Origin: Rotaria macrura
Lineage: Eukaryota; Rotifera; Eurotatoria; Philodinida; Philodinidae
Direction of reading: 5' to 3'
DNA length: 64,000 bases
Assembly (NCBI GenBank): GCA_900239685.1
Contig: OENT01000178.1
Location: 62,001 to 126,000 of the forward strand
Numbering within the stretch: the stretch's first letter is position 1; every line of letters begins with the position of its first letter. The notes below the pieces were generated by a model, which did not search any database, had not been told where the DNA came from, and saw nothing but the letters and a program-made list of their open reading frames with translations. Shown piece by piece: positions 12,881 through 26,630 of the stretch. A program made the translations under genes and the position numbers.

Positions 12881-15800
12881 AGAGAATTCACTCATCAAAC
12901 TGATGTCCATTCATTCATGTCTTACAGCAACATATATTTGACGTTTGATCACACGAGAGAAAACTATTCGAATACATTTTCATAACTAAACCTGCACTAA
13001 ATATTTATTATGGAAGTTACAACGCATACATCTGGTCAATGAAAGATCTTAACAAGATACTTGATATTTTAATCGACTAATTTCTTCCATGTTGAATAAA
13101 GAGCTAACGTATGTAGGAAGCCTTGGGTCTTCTAATTATTATATGCCATAATTATTAATTAAAAAAATTTGTCACAAAACTATGACTATTTTAAGAAATA
13201 TCATTCGAATTTTCAGATTTTGAAGAACCCATAAATAATTTTCCACTCACCCTGTTAAAAAATTAATTCATTAAAGTTACTCTTCTAGTAGGTCCGGCGA
13301 CGAGTTTACAGCATAGTAAAATAAAAAGCAGATATTTGTTTTTTTTCCACGATAAAACGATACCTGGTGTGTAAGTGTTCTCCTTCATCTAGAAGTGCAC
13401 TAGTGTCTCAGAATAATACTAATAGAAATCGATGAAAAGTAAAACGACATAAAATCTATGCATTAAAACTGTTCATTGTACATTATTGGCATTCTCAGCA
13501 TGCTACCCTATCAAGACTGGTAAATTAACGAAGTTGGAACAGACAAACTCTGGTGTTTTACGTTCGAAAAATGAATCATACTTCATCAATAGATTTCAAA
13601 TTATTTTTTCAATACAAAATTATTCTAGAATCTTTTTGAACAATTAACATTGGATATTTCTCTAATGTATTCACATACAGGCAACTTCTATTGTATATGA
13701 CTCAAAATAGACGTTTAAATATTTTTCTTCATATTGAAAGATTTTTCTAAAAGTGCAAATATAAAAATGAACTGTTTTTCACAATTTTGTCCATTAGAAT
13801 TTCATGATCTATTTATATAACATAGTATTTTTCTTTCTTCTTTTGAAACAAGATTGATCATTTCGGTGAACAACGTCGGTTATTTTTCTATTTGTTTTCA
13901 ATGAAAATTCTAAATGGTATAGAACAAAAATAAACTCTTCAAATCGAACTTGACTGTCACAATAATGTACATTAACGAAAACAACTTTGTTGAAAATATC
14001 TCATGTGGTTTCTTTACAAATAGTCGTATGATGATGTATCACATTTATTTTCAAAATGATTTTGTTTTTGATAGATAGAATTGATTCCAATGATGTTTTG
14101 CTTTCGATCGATAGTTTCCGCCGAAAAAAAAACAAAGCTCAAGAAATTCCGAAGAACTTTGGTTAATGTTTTTCGAATAGAAATCCAATGAATATGATTA
14201 AAGAAACTTATTGTCAATTGTTGAATTCATTTCTGCGATTAATATTGAAACCAATCATATAGTGATTGAATAAGCTATTATCACAATAAAAAAAAGAATA
14301 CTGGATATGTAAGTTGACATATAACAAACGAAGGTTTTTTAACTGGTATTTCAATACATAATTAACATTTATACATTGAATAACATTACAAAGTCGACGC
14401 ACACGTTGATATGAAAATTCGATATTCAAATTATCATGTCTAACAATAATGCTTATTTACTAATTCTTTATTGATATTGTAAAATTAAAAATTTGACTTC
14501 TGAATTACAGATCGTCTATAATAAATTGGATTGAAAAATATCATTTGTAAGATAATTCATGTAATTGAAGAATAAATAATGATAATGTTTGGTTTCGGTT
14601 AGAAAAAAAAAATTTCCGTGTTCGATGATTTTTCATTAGTCGTTTTTCTGAATGAAAGATAATTTAGTTGACTATGTTTTGATCGACTATCTCAATAGAG
14701 AGAGGAAGAGAGCTAAATTGAGACAATAGTCAAAGTGCTACGTGATATACTCAACAATCTATTCTCAAATAGTAGCGCACAGTATCTTTCAAATGAGAAT
14801 CTGTAAAAATTTAATTTGTCACCATTATTCATAATTTTACTTGTCTTTTGTTTTTTGTATTTTCAACTAAAATTTGTAACAGGTTTATCTGTAGGTGCGA
14901 GTAGTTTCAAAATCTTTATCATTCTAAGCTTAACCCATGTTTTCGATTCACTTTCTTCAACATATAACTATGATTCACGTCATTTGTTGTGGCATAGATT
15001 GAAGTAAGCGTTATCTGTGATGTTCGCATTTTGTTTTTCAAACTCGTATTCAAGTTCTTTTCTTTCTAATCAGCATACTCTATATTTGCTAGAGAAACAC
15101 ATAAAAACGCCAATTTAAAAAATGATCTCGCTTTGTTCTAGATACAGAATACAATTTGCACGGCTTTGTCAATTTAAAAGCTTATAATCTTTTACAATGT
15201 GTTAATATGATACGAACAACTATATTAAATTTCAGTAGATTAGTCCATGTAGTATGAGACTTGTTTTACAATTTTATGAGAAAATAACAATAGAAATAGA
15301 TTTTCAATATCATATATCTCATAAACATGATAGGTGAAAGTTTGATTTAATGAAAAATAATTTTAACTGAAAAACATGAATCTCTAAACTCATGCCGTAC
15401 ATATAAAACAATTTTTTCATGGAAAGATTCTCTCGTCTTAATTTAGCAGCTATTTATGTTCGTTCATTACTTTTAACTATGTCAACAAAAAACGATTGCA
15501 TATTCATTATATCAACATATTATCAAACAAATGACATCCATACAGATATATGTAGATTTTTATTTTCAATACGATTTACAATATCCTGACTTTTATTAGG
15601 AAATTATATCGAGGGTTGTTTTAATAAATAGAAAATAAATCAATCAATGAGTTCTGTATTTATGACTGAAAAATCCTTCGATGTAGAATAAAACTGTTAT
15701 ACATCAATCTACTTCCTAATGAAATGTATAAATATTCTCCTTCTTTTGTCATTTCATACACATGGAGTGTTTTCTTGACTAAGCAAAGTCTGTCTCTCGT

Positions 15801-16765
15801 TGATTCAATGAAAACTCATCTATCCTACTCGTTCTATATATAAATGGATGAATTCGCGAGCACATTTATGTTTTTTTTTGTGAATGTACATGATTAATTT
15901 GAATCGATTTCGAACTGAATCATTCTATAATAAATCGTAGGCATTCATCGCGAGAAAAGAGTAAACGAAGCATGTATAGAAAACAAATTTTCTTTTTGTT
16001 TTTAATGATTGTTCTTTTTGTTTTTTGTTTCACAGTGAATATTTCATTTTAACCTATCATCGATGACCACATAGGGAGTCTTAAAAATATTGCTTCTCGT
16101 CTAGCTTCAAAGTACAAACTATGCAAAAAAAAACAACGAGAGATGACTCATCACATCCATATAAGTCTGTTTCGTTTTTCCATTCTACTGTGTCAAATAC
16201 ATATGCGAATTAAATCATCGTCTTAAGGGTAACGAAAATGTTTCTTATCTCAGTAATATCAGTGCACATATTGACGTGTTTCACCTATCAACATACACAT
16301 GTATTTATTACTATGCGAAACTCGAAAACGAAACAGAATCAATACAGACGGATAGAACCAACATATTCGAGTTATTCGTTTGTATTTTTCAACAACTATG
16401 TTCTAAGCTTTTGAGTACCCATTCTATATAAGTCGATAATTTTTCAATAAAACAGAACGATATTCAAAAGAATTAACCATTCATTTGGAAGTAAAGTAAG
16501 CTTGGTTTCTTTTGTATCTATTCACGTTTCATTGATCGAGTACAACACGTGGGACTCTTATTTTTCTCTTTACGAACACAACCCTTAGAATGATGAGAGA
16601 ATAGCTTTATGCTTTCATTTTAACAACCTAATAGTATATTTGTTCTAATCTGTCTGTTTAATTCAAATTGTTATATTGATTTTTTCTTGAACGTTTTTCA
16701 ATAAATATAAATTCTATGCTTGTTGATTGTCAAATATTATCTCCTGTCTCTCATTCAGTTTAATC
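12881..16765. other. Intergenic DNA
   Basis: About 3.9 kb of AT-rich sequence. A 63-residue frame at 14816-15007 has a hydrophobic N-terminal stretch but lacks an ATG and gene context. I see nothing else to support. Confidence 0.45.
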
Positions 16766-19700
16766 ATGCGACAAATATACACTCCACCGACTTTGACACC
16801 TTATCAAACACCTGTTGCGTCTACTCTACTTAATACTTCGATAACATCGTCGAGAAACAGTTTCATGAATCCGAGATCATCCTATCGTCCGTCTTCTTTC
16901 CGTCATTATATAAATCATCAAACAAAAGTAAAACCAATTCGAGGACGTGAAATGTTCATTCGTTCGATTCATCGAATTATTGAACAATATCGAGCTAAAA
17001 AACAACGTATGCAAAACGATCAACAACTATTGTCAACATATGAAGAAGCAATAAGCATTTTTAACGATTTAACATTTATGAAATGTGTCTTATTAAAAAA
17101 GAAACTATTAGATTCAAATAATCGAACATGGACTATCGAATTCGCACGTCAAGGTGGTTTAGATACATTATTTTCCTATCTCGAACAGTTTACACATAAA
17201 GGTATCACACTTGTCGATGCAATAATTATTAATGAAACATTACAATGTCTTCGTGCAATGATGAATATCAGTGAATTATTTGAACATATTGCATCTAATC
17301 CACGATATATAGAATCCATAGCGAAAAGTAATACAATTGTTTGATTCTTCGAATAAAACAAAAAAAAACGACGTATGAACTCATTTTCTATTTTAGTTTT
17401 AAGTGTTCCATCACCTGAAATTCGTATGCGTGTATTTGAATTGTTAACAGCACTATGCATTTATTCACAAGATGGTTATGATTTAGTTCTTAGAGCATTA
17501 CAAGATTTTCAAGTAAGTGTATAGGCTTTTTCTAAGTCTACTGATAGTTTGATGTTAAAAAGAAAAATTTTCAGTGAGTTAAAAAATTCACGAAACTATC
17601 TTAAAATTTGTCTTGTTTAATTTCTTTACCTGTGTTCATACTTAAATATTAGCTATGTGGTCTTTTTTATTATTATATTTAAGACGCGCTACAAACTATC
17701 GAATGTTTTTGCTGTTATACTTGAACAAATTAAATTTTCTGGAATACCTAAACAGAAATGGTCAGCTATTGCTCTACTCAATACTATTTTATTATCAACG
17801 GAGGCTATTGAAAAACGACTTTCTTATAGAAATATGCTTAATTGTAAGTGATGAAAAATTTTATTTTTCAAAATTTTTCATTGAAAGAACAATTTCTCTA
17901 GCAAGTGGAATATTGTCAGCATTACAACAAGCACGAACTGACGATGATGATGATCTCAATTTACAAATTGATAATTATTTTGAATATGAAAAGAATGATG
18001 AAAAACAATTTCTCGGACATTTTGATTCCTACGATAGTCAAGCTATTTGTCAAGCTATACAATTACAAGTTTGTTATTCAAATAATTCTGTTACTAAAAC
18101 AAATTCTAACTTTCTTTTACATGTCAGTTAATACCTAGTTCAAATGAATCAGCTATTTTTCTCACGGCATTGCAACTTCTATATTCTTCTTTGACCACTT
18201 CAAATTTGATTGAACGGTACAAACGCGATCAATAATAAAATCTTATTCGATTCAATTATTGTTTTTTTTGTAGACAAAAAGTTCTACAATATCTCGTTCA
18301 ATCTATTTCTCGAGCAACAGAGAAACGACTAGTCATCGAAAGTGAATCACAAACAGATACAGTTCCTGAATTTGATCAGAGAACTCCTTCTGTTTGTCAA
18401 CAAGTTCCTACTATGTCAACAGACGTTCCAATTATTAAAAGTGAAAAATCATTTGAAGAGTCCGTCACTATTCAATCGACTCCTATGTTGATCAACACGA
18501 AAAATTCCTTTGATGATGTTCCATTGCCAAACCATAAATCTTCTGTTTCAGAAACAATGCTCACGATAATACCACCATCTCCTTCACTTCTAACTCGTAT
18601 GCCAGTTGACGCTTCTTCAGCAACGATACCCGAGAAAGAGAAAGAAATACCACCACCCCCACCTTCAGGCATCACTGGTGTACCTCCTCCACCACCGCCA
18701 CCACCATTTCCAGGCATCGCAGGCATACCTCCTCCACCACCGCCATTTCCAAGCATCGCAGGCATACCTCCTCCACCACCGCCACCACCATTTCCAGGCA
18801 TCGCAGGCATACCTCCTCCACCACCGCCACCATCATTTCCAGGCGTCGCAGGCATACCTCCTCCACCACCTAACTTTCTCGGTGCATCTCCACCAATCGG
18901 ACTGTTTGCTGGCACAGCATCTACTACTGGTCTTTCTCTATTAGTCGATAGTATCCCTAAACCAAAAGGTAAAGTGCGACGATTACAATGGAAGAAACTA
19001 CCACAGACGATTCTTAGTATGTTTAGTTTGTTGTTAATTTTTAATGTTCATGTAGAGATTTGATTGGATTTTAGATACTAGTGGATTTTGGATGAATGTT
19101 AATAAAAAACTTGACACTCAGATTGACTATTCACAACTTGAAGATTGTTTTAAAGTCAACAATGAAAATAGCAACACGCAAGTAACAGCGAAAACAAAAA
19201 CAACAACAGTAAGATGCAAGTTTGATTTGAATCTAGAGTTGTTTGAACATAATATTCATAGATTCTACCATGTAACCGATCGATATCTATAAATGTCTTC
19301 TTGAAAAAGTTTAATATCATCGAACTTGAATCATTTGCACAATCTCTGAAAGATTCAAAGTCAAATCTTAATGGCGAATGTCTTCGCATGTTACTGAAAA
19401 TTGTACCAAGTGATGAAGAAGTAAATTAACATGAATGAAAAAAGAACACAGATAATATTTCTTTTTTGATGCATATTCGTTTAGATGAATCTCGTTCATG
19501 ATCATCCACGAGAAAATTGGACATTGACTGAAGAATTTGTTCATATATTTAGTTTGATTTCATATTCAAATTTTCGTGTTCAAACACGTATTCTTATATC
19601 AGAATTCGATGAAACATTTGATGATTTTAAACGAAAATTTGAACATGTAGTGAAAACAATCGATTTGATACAACAAGATTCGTCAATTATACAATTAGCT

Positions 19701-20701
19701 CGTGCACTTCTGTCGGTCGGAGATTTTCTTAATCATGTAAGTGGTTCTTGAGAATTGTTGTATTCGATGAAAAAAAAATGACACTTTTATTCACTTGAAC
19801 CAAACTAGGGTTCATATGCTGGTAATGCATTTGGTTTTCGACTTGATATTCTTAATCAACTTCATGATATTCGTTCAAGTGAAAACAAAAGTTTACTTGC
19901 TCTTCTTCTTGAAAATTCAGAAGAAAATTTCAAGTTCGTCGACAACCTTAAACCAATACTGGCAAAGGATATACAGTAAAAAAAAACTAGACACTTTTTA
20001 ATCGTACACAAAAACAAATATTTATTCTTGTTAGATTAAAATTTGTAAAATTAGAGTATGCGGATTGGAAAAAAAAGATTGATGACGGTCTTAAACAAAT
20101 AAATTCAATAGAAGATAAACAAATCATCGAACAATACAAACCATTTTATGAAGTATGGAAAAGAAAAGCATATTACTGATGAATCTATAGTTTCTTTTTC
20201 TTTTCCTTGTCAAAATAGCAATCGATTTCTAAATTAAATACAATTCTTGAACCAATAGTGAATCAATGTGAACGACAAGAAAAACTACTAATGAAAGAAT
20301 TCGGTGAAACAGATTCCAATGAATTTAATTTCGATACATGCTGTACGATATTTCGACAATTAATTGAAAAAGTTGAAAAAGAAAATAAAGTAAATTTAGA
20401 AGAAATTCCTCAAGATTTATTTGATTATGTTCTTTTCTTTTTCTTCTTCTTCTTTAAACTTACACCATAGGAACGAGAAAAACGTTTAGCATCAAATAAG
20501 ATAATATTAAATACATCGAAAGTATCAAAACAAAAACTAATATTGACGACAAATTATGATAATAATAATAAATTGACTGATAATAATTGTATGGATTCGC
20601 TTATGAGTGAACTCAAACAAAAGAAATTCGCCACAGTACCCGCTAGACGAATTCGAGCACGGCCAGATCTTTTCGGTTGCAATGATCGAGAATACAAATG
20701 A
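16766..20701 (+). CDS. Diaphanous-type formin, closest in layout to inverted formin INF2
   Basis: Thirteen exons give 1022 residues: 16766-17327, 17397-17512, 17684-17843, 17902-18068, 18128-18216, 18274-19016, 19075-19208, 19262-19420, 19485-19736, 19809-19975, 20035-20152, 20219-20389, 20471-20701. Introns are mostly 53-81 nt and every phase fits. Domains in order are a GBD/FH3 armadillo region (about 60-400, with GGLDTLFSYLE), a Pro-rich FH1 (about 490-565), FH2 (about 595-945, with VRRLQWKKLP, INVFLKKF and VGDFLNH-GSYAGNAFGF), and a C-terminal MDSLMSELKQKKF segment (from about 987) resembling the INF2 WH2/DAD. Formins dimerise through FH2 and nucleate and elongate unbranched actin filaments, FH1 feeds profilin-actin, and FH3 binding to DAD autoinhibits. 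A poly(A) signal is at 20746. Assignment to INF2 rather than another diaphanous-related class is inference from the tail. Confidence 0.93.
18684..18870 (+). repeat. Proline-coding minisatellite in the formin FH1 region
   Basis: About four tandem copies of a roughly 40-48 bp unit coding GIAGIPPPPPPPPFP-like blocks. Unit length varies in the number of CCA/CCG triplets, as expected from slippage. Variation would change the number of profilin-binding sites. Confidence 0.85.
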
Positions 20702-21882
20702 TGGTGATTTAGAACATTCTGTTGTCATCTTTTGTTTTATATCTAAATAAAGTGCTATCAAGTTTTTAGTGCGTTCTATGTTCTTATCAATAGATGAATT
20801 CATTTCATTTGAACTTTTTATATGAATGGATATTTGATATGAGTGTACGATGTATATGTGTACTTTTGTATTGACCATCATCAATGTTCGGGAAAACAAT
20901 AGTGCCTTTACTTTGTTCTGTCGCATTCGTCTACTTCTTTGGGTACACCTATAACACTCGAGCGATGTTTGCATTTCTACTCTTGTCCGTTCCGTTCTCT
21001 TGCTTCTAATGTGTACGAACGATATTATTATTGTTTTAACGATATTCATGAAGCAGAAAGCGAACAAAAATTTACGGTTATCACTTAAATATAAATATGC
21101 GTGATCACGAAAAATGTATTAGCTAAAACGTTGATTGTAGCATGAACATGTCAATCTTTCGCTTTCTTTTCTTTTCTTTTGTTCTTCATTCTTTCTTTCT
21201 TATGTTTTCCGGAGGGTCTAATTTCGTCATGATCATGATCGTTTGAGGACAAGACATGTATGCGTATATACATAAAATGAAATTGCTAACATTTACTCAA
21301 ATATAAATCATGAAGACGAAAGAGAGAGAACGACAGAGCATACAACACGAACGAACGTCTCGCATTTGTAATAATGATGAATCCACATCGTCTCTATAAG
21401 CGAAAAAGTGAAAGAAGAGAGCTGGAGAGGAAAAGGCGAAAAAGAGCACGAACGAAATATAAAGCAAATAGTCTTTCTACTTAGCTTTTGTGTATGTGTA
21501 TGTGGAAGGAGGAGCAAGGAAAAAAAAGAAAACACCTTGATAGTATTCGCTCTGGGTAAATAGGCACGTCCGTCAGCAACTATTTCGTCGTCAATTTCAC
21601 GTTCTCTCTTATTTCGGTTTTTTTCTCGCCAACGCACAGCCGTTTGTTGGTAGAGTGATGATGGCTAAAAGTGTTTCACCGTAACATTTCTCTCTTTACT
21701 CTTCGTATTTATGTGTGTGTTCTTACTCCTCTTTTTCGCTCGTCAAGCAAGCAAAGTAAAAGAACGAGAAAACGAATGTGTAGTGTAGTGTTCCGTCTTT
21801 GAGATTCCTTTTCTCCTCTTCGCTTCTCAGCACACACATACACAAGCATTTTTCACTCATACACAATACGGAGAGAGATGAA

Positions 21883-21933
21883 GTATATATATATATATAT
21901 ATGCATATGCATACGTATATATATATATATATG
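21883..21933. repeat. TA-dinucleotide microsatellite
   Basis: Two runs of alternating AT separated by a short GCATATGCATACG segment. Confidence 0.95.
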
Positions 21934-22995
21934 TAGAATAGAGGACATCACCGAATGGTAGATTGGCTTAGACTTCGGACACTAGACGTTTCTTTTCATT
22001 CACCTGCTTTTTTTTCGTAAGTATAGGATAAGTCGGTTACTTTTCTCATGAATGAAACGTTTTTACTTATCAGACTATAATCGTTATCTTATCAATATCA
22101 ATCATGATTTTAAATATGACGCATTCTACTTTATGGGCTTTGAACTATTAGAACTAACAACAAGTTTTCTCATAAGAGTCTTTTCTCAAGTTGCATTCAA
22201 TGGATTTTCACCTATAGATTATTCTAATTTTCGTCTTATTATTGTTTTTATTATTGGAAATGCTGAAATATCATAAAAGGCTTCGTAATCGAGAATTTAA
22301 TCGAAATTCTAATGAGAAAAGAAGAAAAAAAAGAAACGTTTGCTTATAGACTTGAATATTTCTTTTCAAACGGTAACTCTCAACTTTTTAGCTTTGTCCT
22401 GTCACATCAACGTCCATTAAAGTTTCATTCTCGGATTCTTTATTTTTCTTTTCTTATGTTACCCTAACAAACCAAACAATATTCGTTGTCGTTCTCTTTC
22501 TTCTACTGTATTTTCTTTGAGCAAGCATAAGTATTATATTCGCATGTATTCAAATGCGAAGAGCACGTCTAGAGAGAAAGAGAAAGATGAATCTAGATAT
22601 AGTAAAAGCACACTGAAGCCTATCGTCCGTTCGACCACCACCAACACCACTACTACTACTACCATCATCATCATCATCAACATACGAAAATTCGTCTTGT
22701 GTTCTTTCGCTCATTTTAATGTTCGCTCTATGTTGAATGAAACAGAGACGAGAGAAAGGTGGTACATATATTTAAAAGAGAGAAAGGCAGAGGAGGAAAA
22801 AAGAGGTAAGAACATACACATACATCAGGGAACAAACGGGTATGAAGCGGGAAAAACGAACCTTACTACTACAACGAATGTCTCTTGTCCGTTCAACGAA
22901 GGTATACAAAGTAAATACAAAAGAAAAAAGAAAAGAACGCGATGCAATGAAAATTTCAATAGAAGTGCGTTCGTCTTTATGTAGACACATACATT

Positions 22996-23021
22996 TATAT
23001 ATATATATATATATATATATA
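22996..23021. repeat. TA-dinucleotide microsatellite
   Basis: Uninterrupted alternating TA run of about 26 bp. Confidence 0.95.
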
Positions 23022-23324
23022 GACGAGGAAAAAAGGGAACAGAACGAATGCTCGAGAGTTAAAGTCACCCTCAGCTACGCTATCTCTCTTTTCTTTTTTT
23101 TGGCCTACACATACACCGAAATGCGAAAGAGCATTTCGACGATGGCAAGTTGATGAAAAAAGGGCAACGATTTCTGTCTTCTTTATTTTTTCTATTATCT
23201 GAAGAGATTTCTCATTGGAAAATCTTTTCTACATTAAAAAACATTGTGTGCGTCAGATTGTTTTTTTTTTCAAGTGGAAAACAGCTGTTTCACTTTTTTA
23301 GACCAAACAGAAAGACAACCAATT

Positions 23325-26300
23325 ATGAATTCATTGGATATTCAGCAACAACTAGCCGATCAACGTCGTGGTAGATATGTACGTGTCAGTGATGTTGATC
23401 GTCGATTGCTGATTGACACATATAAAAAAGGAGAAGACTTTATTGCACTGGCGAAAAAACTCAATATCAAACGATCAACAGGTGAGAAAAAGGAAAAGAG
23501 AAAAAAAAACGCTGACATGTTTTGATACTATCGATAATAAGTTATGTTATATTGATTTCGTGTGTTTTTCCGACAGTGTACACCTTACATATTTTGAATG
23601 TAAAAGAAAGATAAATGTTTTCTATCATCGGTTTTTTTTCTTCATTTCAGCTCGAAGTATTCTTCGAACCTATATTGATGAGGGACGTGTGTCAGCAAAG
23701 CAACGTGCTGGTACACGACTTCGTTTTATAACAGAAGACGAAGCTGAAATGATACGAGAAATGAAACGTCGTCATCCATTAATAACAATTGGTCAAATAC
23801 AAATGCGTTTACAACGTACGTCAAATCGTGTATTAAGTAAAGCATCCATATCACGTATCTTAACAAATAGTATACGTTTGGGTAAGCGTGCTAAGCGTTC
23901 AGTTGATGGTGAAGATGATCACGATGGAATGAATGAAACTATGGTCAATGGTAATGATGAATTTATGCAATTGTCATCCGATGAAAATACGGGTGGAGCC
24001 ATATTTATTGATGATACAAATGATGATGATGAAGACGATGATGGAATGATGGACAATACTTCATCATTAAATAATCTTGATGATTTTCAACGTTTTATGT
24101 TACGTAAAACAAGTGTCAATGGTGATGATTCGATGGTTAATGAGAATTTAGAACAATGTGATGACAATGGTTATCCAATAACATATCCACAATTGGGCAG
24201 TGAAGAGGATGAAGATGAAGTAAAACGAACATTGAATTCGAACGAAAGAGAACAACAGAGAAAAAACCTAACACCCATCGTTTTCTTATTTATTTAGTTA
24301 TCTGATGAAAATGAAATACCAACACCAGTTGATCTTCGATCTGAAATTACATCAACTCCGTCTGCAGTTAATGGTAAATAATTAGAAAAAGCAATTTCTA
24401 TTTTTCGGACAAACAACTAACTTTTCTATTTGAACAAAAAATTTAATAGGTAATACACCAATTTTAAATGAAAATGGTTGCTGGAATTTAAGTACGAATA
24501 CAGTCAAATCCGAACCTGTCTGTGTATTTGTTAATCGAAATTACGATGAAAATTCTTCTGATAGTGAACACCTTCAAGAACAACCATTAACAATCGATGA
24601 AGAAGCAAATAAAACTACGAATAATAATTTATCAACGTACGTTGATTATACTATTAAAGAAAAAAGAAAATTTTACAATGCAAAAAAGAAAACCGATGTT
24701 TTCTCATTTTCTAGAATTGCAAATTCTCAAACGGCAGGTTATCGACGTGGAAAAAGTTGTCCGATATGTGGTGAAAAAAATTTTTCTCGCCTTTCACATC
24801 ATCTTACTGTATCACATAATCTTCAACGACATGAAATGTTAACATTACTCGCATATACAGATCAAAATAATAATAATAATAATAATCATCCATCAATAGC
24901 AAGTGTTAGTGGTAGTTCACCAACAAATACACCATCCATCGCAATGGACAAAAGTCCACAACAAACACCTATAAGTATTAATACAAATAATCAACAGATA
25001 ACATGTCCATCATCGCCAACAAATGAATCTGATAATCATCAATTAAATCAATCATCTTCAACAACGGCAACGACAATGGCAACAACGACAATAACAACAA
25101 CATCATCATCAACAACAACAACAACAAGTTCATCGCCCATTGATAATCAATCTTCGAATTACTTACCTGTCGATGGTAAAAAACGTTTATTATGTCCACG
25201 TTGTGATACATGGGTTTTAAATTTAACTGATCATTTAATAAAAAAACATCATCTAATATCGAAACAAGAACGTTTACCATTTTTACGTTTAGCTCGCAAT
25301 CGTTATGCAACACCATCATCGACACCAGTTACAATCACAAATGGTAATGATGATAAAATTTCAACAAATTCATTTCTTATTAGTCCAGATGCTTCATCAC
25401 CTAATATAAATCAATCCAATGAACAACAAATACAGTCACAACAATCAAGTCTTCTTCAACAAGCAGCCAATAGAAAATATCAAAATATTGTTAAAAAATA
25501 TCGTAAAAAATTCTTAGGTTCAATGCAACCACCATCATCTCATCGTTCAGCAACATCATCATTATCGAATACGAACGCGCCGAACAATGCAATCGAAAAA
25601 TCGTCTTCACTTTCGTCGTACGATCATTCTTTAGTTCATACAAATCTTGCATTACCTTTACATGAACAAACGCCAACAATAACACCAGCTGGAAATCATA
25701 ATCTATTGACAATGAACAGTATTCAATCATTATTAACAAACAATACCCATAATCAATGTAAACAAGAAAAATTTAAATTTTCAACACTTAATGATAATTT
25801 TTCAACACGAAATTTTTCGGCAATTAAAACATCTGGCAGCAATAATAATATTAAAGATCAGCAACAGGTAATTTACTTAACCATACGTGAAATATTTTTT
25901 CATCCATTCATTATTAACGAAAACCCATACGTAGAGATAGTTCTCCAAAGAGAGTAGTTTACACATAGTTTGCATAAGATTGTTCAATCTTGATGTGTTT
26001 GTAAGTCAAAACGGAAATAAATCGAAAAATTCGAAGGTTTTTTACACTATGCATAGTCTGTTTTTTTTTGTGTAAAGTTTTCCGTGTCAAACGTCATTGT
26101 TTTTGTCATGTCATGATTCATTTTAAAAATATAATGTTAATCTAGCATTATGAAAAAGGAACAAGCAAAAAGTATTGCGCATAGTCATGACATTCATTAG
26201 AAGATAACGATCTCAAAACAACTAATAACCACTTGATTGAGTATGCTAACATTTCGTCGTTAAAATTATCCTATTGAAAATTGTGCTCATAAATTAAATA

Positions 26301-26630
26301 GAAAATTAGATGTTCTTACAACTATGATATCGACACGTAATCATTTGAATTTTCGTATCTAGTTAAATGTCATTTTAAAAATTCATCTAGACACAGATTC
26401 AGTATTGATACATTTTTTTATATATACTAAATTAATGTCTTTACTTTTTTTTCATTTTCTAGTTATCAACGCATCAAAAATTTGAACAACGTTTAACGGT
26501 ATTTCGTCAACAATTTGCTGTTACATTAGCCATGCAAAATTCTCTCATGCAACAAATGGAATTATTACAACGAAGTTTTGTCTGTATTGAAGATGAATGG
26601 AATGATATGAAAAAACAAATAATGTCATAA
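23325..26630 (+). CDS. Bipartite paired/Tc1-like HTH protein with two CCHH zinc fingers
   Basis: Six exons (23325-23481, 23651-24219, 24298-24373, 24450-24636, 24715-25867, 26463-26630) give 769 residues in consistent phase. Residues about 15-65 form one helix-turn-helix (FIALAKKLNIKRSTARSILR), and about 75-135 a second (ITIGQIQMRLQ ... LSKASISRILT), separated by a basic linker. This two-HTH order is that of Pax paired domains and Tc1/mariner transposase N-termini. An acidic region follows. Finger 1 is C345-x2-C348-x10-H359-x4-H364 and finger 2 C490-x2-C493-x9-H503-x4-H508, with low-complexity Asn/Thr/Ser runs between. The last exon is Gln/Leu-rich and could form a coiled coil. There is no DDE catalytic core, so it is a candidate nuclear DNA-binding regulator, perhaps derived from a transposase. 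A poly(A) signal is at 26832. Exact family is unknown to me. Confidence 0.82.
25082..25135 (+). repeat. ACA/TCA trinucleotide-rich low-complexity coding tract
   Basis: Runs of ACA and TCA triplets encode a Thr/Ser-rich linker between the two zinc fingers. An AAT run at about 24866-24887 encodes poly-Asn nearby. Confidence 0.8.

Larger units (their letters stand above)
20702..23324. other. Low-complexity upstream region of the HTH/zinc-finger gene
   Basis: It begins with the formin 3' UTR. From about 21150 it is a patchwork of strand-asymmetric pyrimidine runs (CTTT/TTTC) and purine runs (GAGAGA, GAAAAG) with TA repeats. No exon is supported. An acceptor-like TTTTTTTAG at about 23301 just before the next start codon suggests a 5' UTR intron, so part of this DNA is probably promoter, leader or intron of the downstream gene. 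Confidence 0.5.

Noticed and set aside
18472..18915. Gly-rich minus-strand open frame opposite the formin
   Set aside because: It is the antisense shadow of the proline-coding FH1 minisatellite.
20537..21067. 176-residue minus-strand open frame
   Set aside because: Its end overlaps the last formin exon in antisense and the rest is low-complexity 3' flank.
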